DNA of 64,000 nucleotides from Achromobacter veterisilvae (GTDB lineage Bacteria > Pseudomonadota > Gammaproteobacteria > Burkholderiales > Burkholderiaceae_B): positions 1 through 64,000 of the forward strand of contig NZ_UFQC01000010.1 in the NCBI RefSeq assembly GCF_900496975.1, written 5' to 3'. The stretch's first letter is position 1. Every line of letters starts with the position of its first letter. The notes under the pieces are model-generated. The model saw only the letters and a list, made by a program, of their open reading frames with translations, did no database searches and was not told the DNA's origin. Below, piece after piece: positions 40,107 to 49,377 of this stretch. A program made the position numbers and the translations under genes.

Positions 40107-41669
40107 ATGACCGACCAGAACAACGCCGCCCAGGCGGCGCCCCAGCAAGCTGTCCTGACTCGGGAGCAGATCGGGGAACTCTATAAAGACTGGGTTTGCG
40201 TCTTCGGAGTAAACACCGGCAGCGCCGAGCTTTGTATTCGCGAGATTGAGGCCGCTGTGCTGTCCGCGCTACGCGCCCCTGTAGCAGATGAGCGGGATAT
40301 CTGGCTGGTCTGCCTCTCGCGCGAGTATTACAACGGTGGCGACCGACCGCTGCTGGCCGTACCGACCGAAGCGATGGCCCAACAAATCGCCGCCGATCTG
40401 CAACAGTATTGCCGCGACCTCCACGAGCGCTTAGATGCCAACAACTGGTATAACGAAGCGGATCCGGAGATATCGAACAAACTCTATGAAGAGTCCGAAG
40501 CGTTGTTCGCTGCCGCGCAATTTCCCCATGGCGTCAAGCTTGACCGCTACGACTTGGATAATGACTTCAGCTTTTGGCCATTGTCCCTGAGTGGCGCTCC
40601 CGCGGCCCTGGCAAGCGCCCCTGTAGCCGGGGAGGCGCAGCCCGCCAGCATCACGTCGCGTCGGCTCAGCGGCGTCCTGTCGATGGATGGCGCCAGCCTG
40701 CACATGAAACCTGACGGTAGCGGGCAGATCATCGTCGCCGAGGAAGATTTCACCTTGGAGGATGACCGAAGCGAAGGGCCGGACGGCCCCCAGGGAGGCG
40801 TTCATTGGGTAGCATGCCTGGCCGCCAGTGAAATGGACGCGCTACTGGTTTACCTGAACGGCCATGCCCGCCCATCTGATGACGCTCTGTGGGATCAGAC
40901 GCTGACCGAGCGCGACGAATACCACGACATGGCCGACAAGCTGGCGAATGCCATCGCCGACCATCTGCTGGTAGAAATCGGTGAGCACAGCAGCAGCAAC
41001 TGCCCGTGGATGCGCGCCCTGGAAGCCATCGAGAATGCCGCGCCCCAGGCAATGCCGGACGACGTGCGCCGCCAAGTTATTGCGGAGTGCCGCCGCGTGA
41101 TCGGGTCGACGGATGGGCGAAAGGAGCCGGCCGCGCAGGCATTGGCTCACTGGGTGTCAGCGAAGCTGCGCGCCGCGCCCCGGGCCAGCGCAACCATAAC
41201 GCACTATGAATGCGGACCTTACAACGGGGACGGCACATATGAGGCCGTGCCTGTGTACGCCGCCCCCCCCCTGGCCAGCACCGGGGACGCGCGCAGAGCC
41301 TTGGGAGGGTATCAGACCGATTCTTTCCGCGTCCTCAAGACCCACCCCGCACCCGCGGCGGCCAAGGACGGCCAGCAGCGCGCCAGGGATGTGTCGCCCC
41401 TGCTCGCCCGCGCGCTGGACGAGTGGCACGAGGACGACGGCCCGGTGATGTGGTGGGCCTGGTGCGGGCACGAATGGGCGGGTGAGGCGCCCTGGTGCGG
41501 TACGCCGCACTATCAAGACTGGCCCGGCTACCACACGCACTGGACACCGATTGCGGGGTTTCCTGCCACCCCGTCCCCGCAATCGGCAGCTATTCGAAAT
41601 TCTCTAATAGCTGATCCTTCCGGAGGGCTGCCCACCCAGCATACCGATGGAGGCACGGTCTATGAATGA
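40107..41669 (+). CDS. Long mosaic phage protein with DUF551-like C terminus
   Basis: 520 residues from MTDQNNAAQAAPQQAVLTRE; ATG at 40107 has AGGA upstream. It is modular: an N-terminal helical part, a YDLDNDFSFWPLSLS part, a middle (ERDEYHDMADKLANAIADHL) and a C-terminal DUF551-like piece (WCGTPHYQDWPGYHTHWTPI). Linkers are rich in Ala and Pro. Function unknown. Confidence 0.65.
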   Translation: MTDQNNAAQAAPQQAVLTREQIGELYKDWVCVFGVNTGSAELCIREIEAAVLSALRAPVADERDIWLVCLSREYYNGGDRPLLAVPTEAMAQQIAADLQQYCRDLHERLDANNWYNEADPEISNKLYEESEALFAAAQFPHGVKLDRYDLDNDFSFWPLSLSGAPAALASAPVAGEAQPASITSRRLSGVLSMDGASLHMKPDGSGQIIVAEEDFTLEDDRSEGPDGPQGGVHWVACLAASEMDALLVYLNGHARPSDDALWDQTLTERDEYHDMADKLANAIADHLLVEIGEHSSSNCPWMRALEAIENAAPQAMPDDVRRQVIAECRRVIGSTDGRKEPAAQALAHWVSAKLRAAPRASATITHYECGPYNGDGTYEAVPVYAAPPLASTGDARRALGGYQTDSFRVLKTHPAPAAAKDGQQRARDVSPLLARALDEWHEDDGPVMWWAWCGHEWAGEAPWCGTPHYQDWPGYHTHWTPIAGFPATPSPQSAAIRNSLIADPSGGLPTQHTDGGTVYE

Positions 41670-42099
41670 CATACAGCAACTTGCCGCCGCCCTCGGCAAT
41701 CGGGACTGGAAATGGTGGGATTCCTGCTCGTTCCGCCGGCTGACGTTCGAAGATGGGCCCGACCGACGCGACGGCGGCGCCCTGCACGGCACAGTCCACC
41801 CCTTCGATCAGCATCCAGACGTTGCAATGGCCCCTGGAGTGCGCGAGTTCATTGAGGCGGCCAGCCCCCAGGCTATAGGACGCCTCTGCGAGCAACTGGC
41901 CCGTGCCGCATCCCACCTTCAGGAATGCGCCCACGTCATCGGCCAGGAACGACCGGACCCGATGCGCACATCGCGGGCATACGCCGACGCCATGGCGTTC
42001 CTTGTCGAAATCGGGAAGGTTCCGGAAGCCCACTCGATGGCCCATAAATATTGCGCTAGTCGCATCTATGAATCATTAATTGAGCAAGACAAGGAATGA
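41662..42099 (+). CDS. Hypothetical phage protein
   Basis: 145 residues from MNDIQQLAAALGNRDWKWWD; the start overlaps the upstream stop. PQAIGRLCEQLARAASHLQE resembles Ea22-like phage proteins. Function unknown. Confidence 0.6.
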   Translation: MNDIQQLAAALGNRDWKWWDSCSFRRLTFEDGPDRRDGGALHGTVHPFDQHPDVAMAPGVREFIEAASPQAIGRLCEQLARAASHLQECAHVIGQERPDPMRTSRAYADAMAFLVEIGKVPEAHSMAHKYCASRIYESLIEQDKE

Positions 42100-42158
42100 C
42101 CGAAGCAATCCAGCGCCTGCTGGACACCACAAAGAAGCACTGGATACAGCCCGCCTAG
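42096..42158 (+). CDS. Tiny coupled ORF (20 residues)
   Basis: MTEAIQRLLDTTKKHWIQPA. It overlaps the upstream stop (ATGA) and ends inside the following terminator. Such short conserved tails occur next to phage excisionase genes; still uncertain. Confidence 0.35.
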   Translation: MTEAIQRLLDTTKKHWIQPA

Positions 42159-42173
42159 CGCGGGCTTCGTTTT
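42148..42173 (+). terminator. Terminator-like hairpin before the excisionase
   Basis: AGCCCGC-CTAGC-GCGGGCT then TCGTTTT. Seven-base stem. It would end the long plus-strand message before the xis/int pair. Confidence 0.6.
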
Positions 42174-42182
42174 GGAGGCGAT

Positions 42183-42392
42183 ATGGATGATCCCATCCTA
42201 TCCGATGCCGCGTTGAAACGGTTGACCGGCTACACGAAGGCAGCAGCCCAGCAACGCGTCCTCAATGAGTACGGCATCCCCTACAGGGTCGTACGCAAAC
42301 ACACCATTGTCTTGGTCACGCATGTGACCGCTTGGGTGGAAGGCCGGGAGGTCCCGCGCCATTCCGCCCCCAACCTCTCAGCAGTGACATGA
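42183..42392 (+). CDS. DUF4224 excisionase-like protein
   Basis: 69 residues: LSDAALKRLTGYTKAAAQQR then LNEYGIPYRVVRKHTIVLV. This is the DUF4224 winged-helix pattern found before phage integrases. It probably bends att DNA and steers integrase to excision. It overlaps the integrase by 4 bases. Confidence 0.8.
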   Translation: MDDPILSDAALKRLTGYTKAAAQQRVLNEYGIPYRVVRKHTIVLVTHVTAWVEGREVPRHSAPNLSAVT

Positions 42393-43423
42393 CCAATAAG
42401 TATCCAAACCTGCGATCCCACACGCGCAAGCGCAAGAGTGGGCGGGTCGTCACGTATTACTTTTACGACCGCCGCCAGAATGGCGAGCCCGATATCCCGC
42501 TTGGAACCGACTATGAACAGGCAATCGCAAAATGGGAGGAGATCCGCAAAGGCGGCCCTCGCATCGTCGGAACGATTGAAGAGGCGTTCGCAGCCTGGGA
42601 AGGCGACAAGGAAGGCGGCCTGCCGTCCTACCAGAACGCCGAAACGCGGGCTGGATACATCAAATGCCTGAAGAAGCTGCGGCCGGTGTTTGGCGCCGCC
42701 ACCTGGGAATCCGTTGAGTTGGTGCACCTTACGGGCTATCTGCGCCGGCGTACCGCGAAGACGCGCGGCAACCGGGAAATGGCCCTTCTTCAGATTGTTT
42801 GGAACTGGGCGCGCAAGGAGGGATACACAGCGGTCCACTGGCCGGCGGCAGGGCTTGAGAAGTCGCGCTGGAAGAACCCAGAGAATGCGCGCGAATTCGA
42901 AGTTACCGATGATCTCTTCGAAGCGGTCTACCAGGCCGGCGATCAGGTGCTGCAAGATGCCATGGATATCTCGACGGCTACGGGCATGCGGATCAAGGAC
43001 ACGATAAACGTACCCCTGCCGGACGGCGATCTGCTCCGCCTACACGCCAACAAAACCGGGAAGAAGGCCGACTTTGACTTGTCACTGTCGGAGATCCTGC
43101 CGAGCCTCATCAACCGCCGGCGGGCCGTCCGCGCTCATCACCTGATGTTGCTCAGCACGCCGACAGGCCGGCCGGTGACTTACACGATGCTCCGCAACCG
43201 CTGGGAGTTCGCCCGTGAATGGGCCGCTCTCAACGTGGCTGCGGCTGGGGAAACGGAGCTTGCCGAGCGTATCCGGGCAATGATCCTCCGCGACATGCGC
43301 AAGCGCGCGGGCGACCTGTCCGAAAGCGACGAAGCCGCAAGTCAGTTGCTGCAACACAGCAGCGTCAACCTTACCCGGAAGCACTACCGCACGAAGGTCA
43401 CGCGCCTGCGTCCGGTACGCTGA
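42389..43423 (+). CDS. int: Prophage tyrosine integrase
   Basis: 344 residues from MTNKYPNLRSHTRKRKSGRV. Catalytic residues: Arg201 (TGMRIKD), Arg304 in RDMR where most enzymes have HxLR, His323 (LQHSS) and Tyr333 (KHYRTK). The first His replaced by Asp is seen in some phage integrases. It faces the tRNA-Leu att site 100 bases downstream. Confidence 0.9.
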   Translation: MTNKYPNLRSHTRKRKSGRVVTYYFYDRRQNGEPDIPLGTDYEQAIAKWEEIRKGGPRIVGTIEEAFAAWEGDKEGGLPSYQNAETRAGYIKCLKKLRPVFGAATWESVELVHLTGYLRRRTAKTRGNREMALLQIVWNWARKEGYTAVHWPAAGLEKSRWKNPENAREFEVTDDLFEAVYQAGDQVLQDAMDISTATGMRIKDTINVPLPDGDLLRLHANKTGKKADFDLSLSEILPSLINRRRAVRAHHLMLLSTPTGRPVTYTMLRNRWEFAREWAALNVAAAGETELAERIRAMILRDMRKRAGDLSESDEAASQLLQHSSVNLTRKHYRTKVTRLRPVR

Positions 43424-43486
43424 AATCCGTTCCGCGTTTGCCACCGCCCCCTACGATGGTCAGGGCAAAAAAATGCGGAACGGATT
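43424..43486. repeat. 12-bp inverted repeat between int and att
   Basis: AATCCGTTCCGC at 43424-43435 and GCGGAACGGATT at 43475-43486, 39 bases apart. It may be an integrase arm-site pair or the int terminator. Confidence 0.6.
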
Positions 43487-43524
43487 GGCTGAAAAGCCGC
43501 GTGAATCCTAGCAATCCGTACAGG

Positions 43525-43578
43525 ACTCAAAATCCCCCGCCGCAAGGCGTGCCGGTTCGATTCCGGCCCCGGGCACCA
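43525..43578 (+). other. Prophage attachment site: 3' part of tRNA-Leu
   Basis: From the anticodon loop (CTCAAAA, anticodon CAA) through variable arm, T arm (GCCGG-TTCGATT-CCGGC), acceptor CCCGGGC and ACCA. The 5' half is missing here, so this is an att fragment, not a tRNA gene. The intact tRNA should lie at the left prophage end. Confidence 0.8.
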
Positions 43579-43612
43579 AATATCCCTCTAGATTCATCTA
43601 GCGTAGAACTCG

Positions 43613-43647
43613 AAACCCGCATAAGCACTGGCTATGCGGGTTTTTTT
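43613..43647 (+). terminator. Intrinsic terminator after att
   Basis: ACCCGCATA paired with TATGCGGGT, followed by seven T. It lies just inside the second element. Confidence 0.8.
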
Positions 43648-43683
43648 GTTGTCTGAGGTAATCTATCGCCATCTACCGCCAGA

Positions 43684-43810
43684 TACCGTCTGGTGACGGT
43701 AGTTTTGACGGTATGTTGCCAGTACCGACAACTACATACCGTCAAATGGGCCGTTCCCCTATGACGGAGCGTCTGCGCGGCTACCGTCACGTCCGCCGAT
43801 AGACACCGTC
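43684..43810. repeat. Integrase arm-type repeats at left end of the second element
   Basis: TACCGTC/GACGGTA half-sites at 43684, 43695, 43707, 43737 and 43782 with weaker copies near 43762 and 43803. The GACGGTA pair 12 bases apart (43695, 43707) recurs at 52574 and 52586 near the other end. Confidence 0.75.
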
Positions 43811-43823
43811 AGGACTGCCCGCC

Positions 43824-45035
43824 ATGCCGCTCACAGATACCGCCATTCGTCAGGCCAAAGCCACCGACAAACCCCGCAAGTTGGCCGATGGCGGCGGCCT
43901 ATATCTGTTGATCAACTTGCAAGGCAAATACTGGCGCTGGGACTACCGTCACGCCGGCAAGCGCAAGACCATGGCCTTGGGCTTATATCCGGACGTATCG
44001 CTATCCCAGGCCAGAGATGGACACGCCAACGCTCGGGCCTTACTGGCGGCGGGCACCGACCCCATGCGAGCCAAGCGGGATGATCGCCGTGCTCTATTGC
44101 AGGCGTCGGCAAACTCCTTTGAAGCGGTAGCCCGAGCATGGATGGCGGAACGTGCATCCTTGGTGGCTGAGGATCAGAACAAGAAGACGCTGGCCCGAAT
44201 GGAGAATGATGCCTTTCCATGGCTAGGCAACCGCGCCCTCACTGATATCGATGCACCCGACGTCTTGGCGGCACTTAAGCGCGTTGACGGCCGTGGGGCA
44301 CGATACACCGCCCACCGCCTGCGCAGTGAAACCAGTCGCGTGTTTCGGTATGGCATCAAGCAAGGGCTGTGCAAAACCGACCCGGCCCGGGATTTGATCG
44401 GTGCGATACCCCAACCCGTGGAAAGGCACTTCGCTGCTATCACCAATCCCCCGGAGGTAGGAGAAATGCTCCGGGCGTTTGATGCGTTCTCGGGTACGTT
44501 CCCCGTGCTCTGCGCGCTCAAACTCGCCCCGATGCTCTTTGTTCGCCCAGGCAAGCTGCGCACCGCCGAATGGGCGGATATCGACCTGGAAAAGGGAGAG
44601 TGACGGTTTCATATCACCAAGACCGACACCGCCCATCTCGTACCGCTATCAAGTCAGGCCGTGGCGGTCCTGCGCGACCTCCACGCATTGACCGGCACGG
44701 GGCGGTATGTATTCCCGGGGGCGCGCAGCCGCGAACGCCCAATGAGCGGCGCGGCCATCAACGCGGCCTTGCGGCGGATGGGCTACGACACTCGGACGGT
44801 GATCACCGGCCACGGCTTCCGCGCGATGGCTCGCACCATCTTGCATGAAGAACTGGGCCAGAAGCCGGAAGTCATCGAGCACCAGCTCGCCCACGCCGTG
44901 CCCGACTTGCTGGAAGGCGCCTACAACCGTACCAAGTTCATCAAGGAGCGCCGCGCGATGATGCAGGCATGGGCGGACTATCTGGACGTGCTGCGTATCG
45001 GCGGCAACTTGGTACCGCTGTCACGGACGGTGTGA
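43824..45035 (+). pseudogene. P4-type integrase broken by an in-frame stop
   Basis: MPLTDTAIRQAKATDKPRKL, then LADGGGLYLLI and YRHAGKRKTMALGLYPDVSL open a P4-like integrase. After 259 residues GAG TGA CGG interrupts the frame (44601-44603) where relatives have TGG (EWRFHI). The same frame continues to 45035 with HITKTDTAHLVPLS, GHGFRAMART, the second His (QLAHAV) and Tyr (AYNRTKF). RPGKLR replaces the usual RPGELR. Without readthrough it is dead, freezing the island; a sequencing error is possible. Confidence 0.85.
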
Positions 45036-45252
45036 TCTCAAAGGGAAGATTGGCAAGAGCGTCATCGGCCAGGGCAACAGAAGCAGAAATACCCGGCGAT
45101 TCTTAAACTCGCCAAGCGAAAGCCGGCGAGTTTCCGCTTCTGCGCATTGCGCATGTGACAGGTATGCTGTACAAATAACCAGTAGGACCATTTTGTTCCA
45201 TATTGTAAGGTCGATGTTCTAAGTTAAACATCCATCGTATGGAACAGATGTC
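45036..45252. other. Gene-free stretch after the broken integrase
   Basis: 217 bases without a gene. AT content rises towards the next gene, consistent with its promoter; no element is firm. Confidence 0.4.
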
Positions 45253-46320
45253 ATGTTAGATCTTCAGTACCTGAACATCGACCGTTTGGTCGTCCATCAC
45301 ATACCCAAGGCGATGGATAAGCAAGTTGCAACTCCAGGCGTTTCTACTGAAAGCGTCGCGCTTGAAGGCGACGGACTGGATATGTTTAATCGGCGAATCG
45401 CCGAGTCCTTAGGACACCGCTCTCACGGGATAAAGGTAGATTTTACCGAGCATGGGCCAGCGAGCTTTTTTCAAGAGGCTGCGGCGTCACTGGACCTGAC
45501 GGAACAGGATTTCGTGACGCATTCGGCACGATTTGCTTATCGGCTGTGTCAAGCACAAGGGGTGCGCCCCTACACACCAAGTAAGTTGATCGTGATGGGA
45601 GGGAAGACAGGTGCTGCGCAACGTCCATTCTTCGCCGTGGTTAAGGCGGACATGCAGGATGCACTGGCGGAAAACGTTCAAGACGGTCGCACAACAGTCG
45701 CCTATTTGAACAAGGTCTTTTTGACCGACAGTCAGCGCCTGTTCAAAATCGGCTTTGTTCAGCAACTTCCCGCCCTGCCAGGACGCGCGGAAGATGGCCA
45801 GTTTAAGAAAGAGGACTTTGCGGTTCACCTCTTTGATCATCTCGTGACAGGCACTGAGTCTCGCAATGCAGCTTTTTATTTTTACGGCACCTTTTTAGGG
45901 ACTGATGTAGCGGCTTCGGACAAGCGGCTAACGCAAGACTTTTTCAATCTTACCCAGGAGTTTTTGAACTCGCGTGGATATTTGCCAGTTAAGAAGATAG
46001 AACTCGGGGAGGCGCTGCGCTCAGAACTGCGGAGCAATACCCAAACGGTAAGCGTCAAGGAGTTTGCGGATAAGTATCTCGATAGGGCCGAGTCGACCGA
46101 GTATGCGGCGTTTATGGCGCAACGTGCATTTCCCACGCACAGTGTCACAAAAAACACGGAGTACATCACTGCTCGCTTGCGCAGGCGACAAAAACTCGCA
46201 TTTTCCAGTGGCGTGATGATTACGACACCGGCCGATAAGATCGCACTAGTCACTGTGGGGGATGCCATTGACGGCAAGACCACTGTCACAATCGAAGGTA
46301 CTGTTGAACGTCAAGAATGA
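45253..46320 (+). CDS. NA37-type nucleoid-associated protein-like
   Basis: 355 residues. LDLQYLNIDRLVVHHIPKAM and the general layout resemble the 37-kD nucleoid-associated (YejK/NdpA) family; SKEFADKYL-type helical segments follow. It overlaps the RelA/SpoT-domain gene by 4 bases, so the two act together. Lower GC than the flanks suggests transfer. Function in the pair is unknown. Confidence 0.55.
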   Translation: MLDLQYLNIDRLVVHHIPKAMDKQVATPGVSTESVALEGDGLDMFNRRIAESLGHRSHGIKVDFTEHGPASFFQEAAASLDLTEQDFVTHSARFAYRLCQAQGVRPYTPSKLIVMGGKTGAAQRPFFAVVKADMQDALAENVQDGRTTVAYLNKVFLTDSQRLFKIGFVQQLPALPGRAEDGQFKKEDFAVHLFDHLVTGTESRNAAFYFYGTFLGTDVAASDKRLTQDFFNLTQEFLNSRGYLPVKKIELGEALRSELRSNTQTVSVKEFADKYLDRAESTEYAAFMAQRAFPTHSVTKNTEYITARLRRRQKLAFSSGVMITTPADKIALVTVGDAIDGKTTVTIEGTVERQE

Positions 46321-47297
46321 ACGCTGAACAATTCGCAAGCTGGTTGACCGAACACCGCCAAGTCTTGGAGACATGGGGGAAATTCGTCACGTCGGCCGTT
46401 TGCGAGCAGTTACAGCGTGAGATGAGCCCAGAGCACTACAGCAAGTTTCTCAAGATACGTCCTGAACCTCGAGTAAAGGAAGAAGCATCCGCCCTAAGGA
46501 AATTGGAGAAAAAGCGCTACGCGCATCCAGCCGTGCAAATGACAGACTTAGTGGGGGTGCGCTTCGTAACTTTGTTGCGATCGGATCTTGAACTGCTCGA
46601 CAGGGTAATAATTCGTTCGAACCAATGGTCTTGCACGAGGGACAGACATTTCGAACAGGAGGTATTCGCAGATCCCGAAGTATTTGACTATCAGTCTGTC
46701 CACTACGTCGTGAGATGCCCAGAAGATACCGACATTGATGGAGTCTTGGTGCCAGCAGAGACTGCGTGCGAAATTCAAGTCCGCACACTCTTGCAACACG
46801 CTTATGCTGAATTGGTGCACGATAGGGTGTACAAGCCTTCTGTGCGTGTACCTGTGAATGCGAAGCGTATGGTGGCGCGTTGCATGGCGCTGATGGAATC
46901 CACAGATGATTTTTTTTGCCAGGCGGTGCAGGAGATAGATGCTGTCGTCTCCACGCGCGAACAGCTCCTTCGCGTGGCGCGCGAGTCTTATGAACTCCTG
47001 GGTCTTGGGCCCGGCGTCGAGATGCCCCACTTAGCTGCACATTTGATCGACACTTATCTGCATCTGTTGGACACGGCGCAGCAGTCGGAAATAAAGCAGT
47101 TCTCCAGCATCACGATTCTGCGAAAGCGTATAGTTGAAAGGGCTGCCACGCGTGAGTTTTTTGCCGAACCCGTCTGTTTGTTGGTGTATTGGTTAGTGAA
47201 AAACCATCATCCCGAGGTAATGGACAGGTGGGATCTACCTGGATATCAGGTGGACCTTGAATCCATTTGCAGTGACTTGGGGATGTCCGGCAGATAG
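46317..47297 (+). CDS. RelA/SpoT-domain protein
   Basis: 326 residues. DLVGVR (77-82), YQSVHY (125-130) and EIQVRTLLQHAYAELVHD (152-169) are the synthetase motifs of RelA/SpoT nucleotidyltransferases. There is no HD hydrolase domain or TGS domain, so it is a short stand-alone alarmone or toxin-type enzyme. Related small enzymes act in (p)ppGpp synthesis, ATP/ADP depletion or tRNA modification. It is coupled to the gene before it. Confidence 0.8.
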   Translation: MNAEQFASWLTEHRQVLETWGKFVTSAVCEQLQREMSPEHYSKFLKIRPEPRVKEEASALRKLEKKRYAHPAVQMTDLVGVRFVTLLRSDLELLDRVIIRSNQWSCTRDRHFEQEVFADPEVFDYQSVHYVVRCPEDTDIDGVLVPAETACEIQVRTLLQHAYAELVHDRVYKPSVRVPVNAKRMVARCMALMESTDDFFCQAVQEIDAVVSTREQLLRVARESYELLGLGPGVEMPHLAAHLIDTYLHLLDTAQQSEIKQFSSITILRKRIVERAATREFFAEPVCLLVYWLVKNHHPEVMDRWDLPGYQVDLESICSDLGMSGR

Positions 47298-47728
47298 TTA
47301 TGCCCCCCAGTTGCGCAGGCGCTGGCCCTCGTAGGCAAAGCCCCGGGGGCCCCTCCAAAAGGAGGTCAGACAAGGGTAATTCGAACCCGGGACGCTCGCT
47401 AGTCAGGGGGCGTTCATAGGGGGTAATAATAATATTTACCCCAGGCCCAGGATTCATGCGGGTTTCCGAGCGATCAACCATCTCTTACCGCTTCACGGCG
47501 GCGATGGGGGGGGTTATATCCGACAAGGCACGCGCCGCCCCTGCCCTTGCATCTTTCGACGCCCCCCGTGAACAACGCTCATCTGGTGTCCTGTTTTTTT
47601 GTCCAGTATCATGCAGGGGCGTTCAGATTCATCTTTGCCAGCGCCTAGGCTGATCCCCGAAAAGCCGGAACGTCCACCGGCTTGGCGCTGGCTCCTATTC
47701 CTTGGACGGCGCATAGGACGGCGCGAGT
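47298..47728. other. Gene-free stretch in the island
   Basis: 431 bases. It holds a hairpin GGGGTAA...TTACCCC near 47417-47441 and a tRNA-like TTCGAA T-loop motif near 47380 that does not extend to a tRNA. It has no convincing gene. Confidence 0.4.
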
Positions 47729-48682
47729 ATGACGGAACAACAAACAACGGAAGAGGTGCAGGCTGACATAAAGATCTGGAACAGCCGCGAGGAACTGTGG
47801 GCCGCCGAAAAGGCGGTTCGAGAAAAAGTGGGGGCGCTGGCCCTCCAAAGGACCTTGGAGATGGGGCTGCCGTCCGCTATCGACCTAGTGAAGGCGTTGA
47901 ATCATCTTGGCCCGGCGACTGCCAGAGTCTACGACGCCGAACTCACTCGGCTAGATGGAGCCTTCCAGGATGAGCTACCGCAATTTGTTGCGTGCGCATA
48001 CGCCGCGTATTGGTACGCTGCGTGGGATGGCGCTTGCTGGTTCGAACTATCCATCATCAGCGGCACTATATTGGACAACGATTACACGCGAAGCCACACC
48101 ACCCCAAAGGGCTATCTTGCTCACAACGGTGGCGGGGGTAACGTGATGCTCAACGTGTCTTTAGACGAGCAAAAAGCCCTGTTCTCAGCCATGCTTCGCA
48201 CCACCCATGCCCCCAGGTTGAAGGCGCTACTTGAGGGCGATGAAGAACGACTGATGGGTAACCTTCTGTCGGCGGCGTCGTGCTATTTTTTTCACGAGGC
48301 CAATTCCATGACGGTGCGAGGTACTCCCCTCACCGAAATAATGGATGCGGTTTGCGAGGCACACGATTTGAGAGTGCAAGCCGACAGTTTCGACGCGTGG
48401 AATAACGCATATGACTGTGCACGCGAAGACCCTGACCTTCAAAGCGACTTGCGCCGGGCTCAAGCTAGAGCCGGGGCTCTCGCGAAATTGTCAGCCGACC
48501 CAAAGCAGCGCGACAAAGCCCTGGTGCGTGAGTGCTGGCAAGCCTGGCAGGCCAAGCCGGAAAGCTACCCCAGCCAAGCGGCGTTTGCCCGCGACATGCT
48601 CACGAAGTGCGCCCATCTGGTGAATACGCGAACCGTCGAGGATTGGTGCCGCGAATGGGGCAAGACCGCCGCTTTGTCATAG
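47729..48682 (+). CDS. Unrecognised island protein
   Basis: 317 residues: MTEQQTTEEVQADIKIWNSR, then YDAELTRLDGAFQDELPQFV. The C-terminal 60 residues (LVRECWQAWQAKPESYPSQA; DMLTKCAHLVNTRTVEDWCR) resemble a DNA-binding tail found on assorted mobile-element proteins. I do not know its function. It lies just ahead of the AlpA-like gene. Confidence 0.6.
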   Translation: MTEQQTTEEVQADIKIWNSREELWAAEKAVREKVGALALQRTLEMGLPSAIDLVKALNHLGPATARVYDAELTRLDGAFQDELPQFVACAYAAYWYAAWDGACWFELSIISGTILDNDYTRSHTTPKGYLAHNGGGGNVMLNVSLDEQKALFSAMLRTTHAPRLKALLEGDEERLMGNLLSAASCYFFHEANSMTVRGTPLTEIMDAVCEAHDLRVQADSFDAWNNAYDCAREDPDLQSDLRRAQARAGALAKLSADPKQRDKALVRECWQAWQAKPESYPSQAAFARDMLTKCAHLVNTRTVEDWCREWGKTAALS

Positions 48683-48847
48683 TCGGCCTGCTAGCTGACA
48701 GCGCCCCCAGCTAGCTCGCCCATCAGTCAACCAGCAGACCATCCGATACGCCAGCAAGGCGGCCCGTCTGCTAGCGCAGCCAACTACCCAGCCTTTTTCA
48801 TCGCGGGCAAGCTGCCTCTGTGTTCAACGACATGGAGCGCAGCAAAG

Positions 48848-49135
48848 ATGCACGCCGCCAAACTCAACTCGGCTCGTACCGCGCCGTCTAGCAAGCCGGT
48901 ACATACTACCGAAACCTACAGCGCCACCCTGCCCGGCGTGGGTTATGCCCGCGCCCCCGTCGTATCCGGCGTGCTGGGCATAGCGGTTTCGACGTTGTGG
49001 GCCTGGACCGCCCAGGGCCGTTTCCCCAAGCCCGTCAAACTGTCGCCTCGCGTCAGCGCCTGGCCGGTGGCCGACGTGCGCACCTGGCTAGCAGATCCTG
49101 TCGCATGGCAGGCCGCTAACACTGCGGAGGGCTGA
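48848..49135 (+). CDS. AlpA-like regulator/excisionase
   Basis: 95 residues. VVSGVLGIAVSTLWAWTAQG then RFPKPVKLSPRVSAWPVADV is the AlpA winged-helix pattern. AlpA-like proteins act as excisionase or activator for P4-type integrases. Its partner integrase here is broken. Confidence 0.82.
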   Translation: MHAAKLNSARTAPSSKPVHTTETYSATLPGVGYARAPVVSGVLGIAVSTLWAWTAQGRFPKPVKLSPRVSAWPVADVRTWLADPVAWQAANTAEG

Positions 49136-49137
49136 CC

Positions 49138-49377
49138 ATGGCCGTTTCCGGAAACAGTGCAGAAGCACAACGGGGGCGCTTGTTGGCAGCGTTGGAACGA
49201 GGCCCCGTCGATACCGTCAGGGCTTATCGCGAACTGGACATCCTCCATGTGCCACGTCGTGTCTTCGAGCTCCGCAAGCAAGGGTACGACATCAGCACTC
49301 ACTGGATGGAGCGCTACACCGAAGCGGGTGTGCCGCATCGCGTCGGTGTCTATGTGCTCGGGGGCGCTAGATCGTGA
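49138..49377 (+). CDS. HTH-domain small protein
   Basis: 79 residues. QRGRLLAALERGPVDTVRAY then LHVPRRVFELRKQGYDISTH matches a helix-turn-helix family common next to AlpA in P4-like islands. It starts two bases after the AlpA stop. Confidence 0.75.
   Translation: MAVSGNSAEAQRGRLLAALERGPVDTVRAYRELDILHVPRRVFELRKQGYDISTHWMERYTEAGVPHRVGVYVLGGARS

Noticed and set aside
43525-43578. A tRNA-Leu gene
   Set aside because: Only the 3' part from the anticodon loop is present; the D arm and 5' acceptor strand are absent upstream.
47370-47400. A tRNA-like T-arm (TTCGAA) on the minus strand
   Set aside because: No acceptor or anticodon arms can be built around it.
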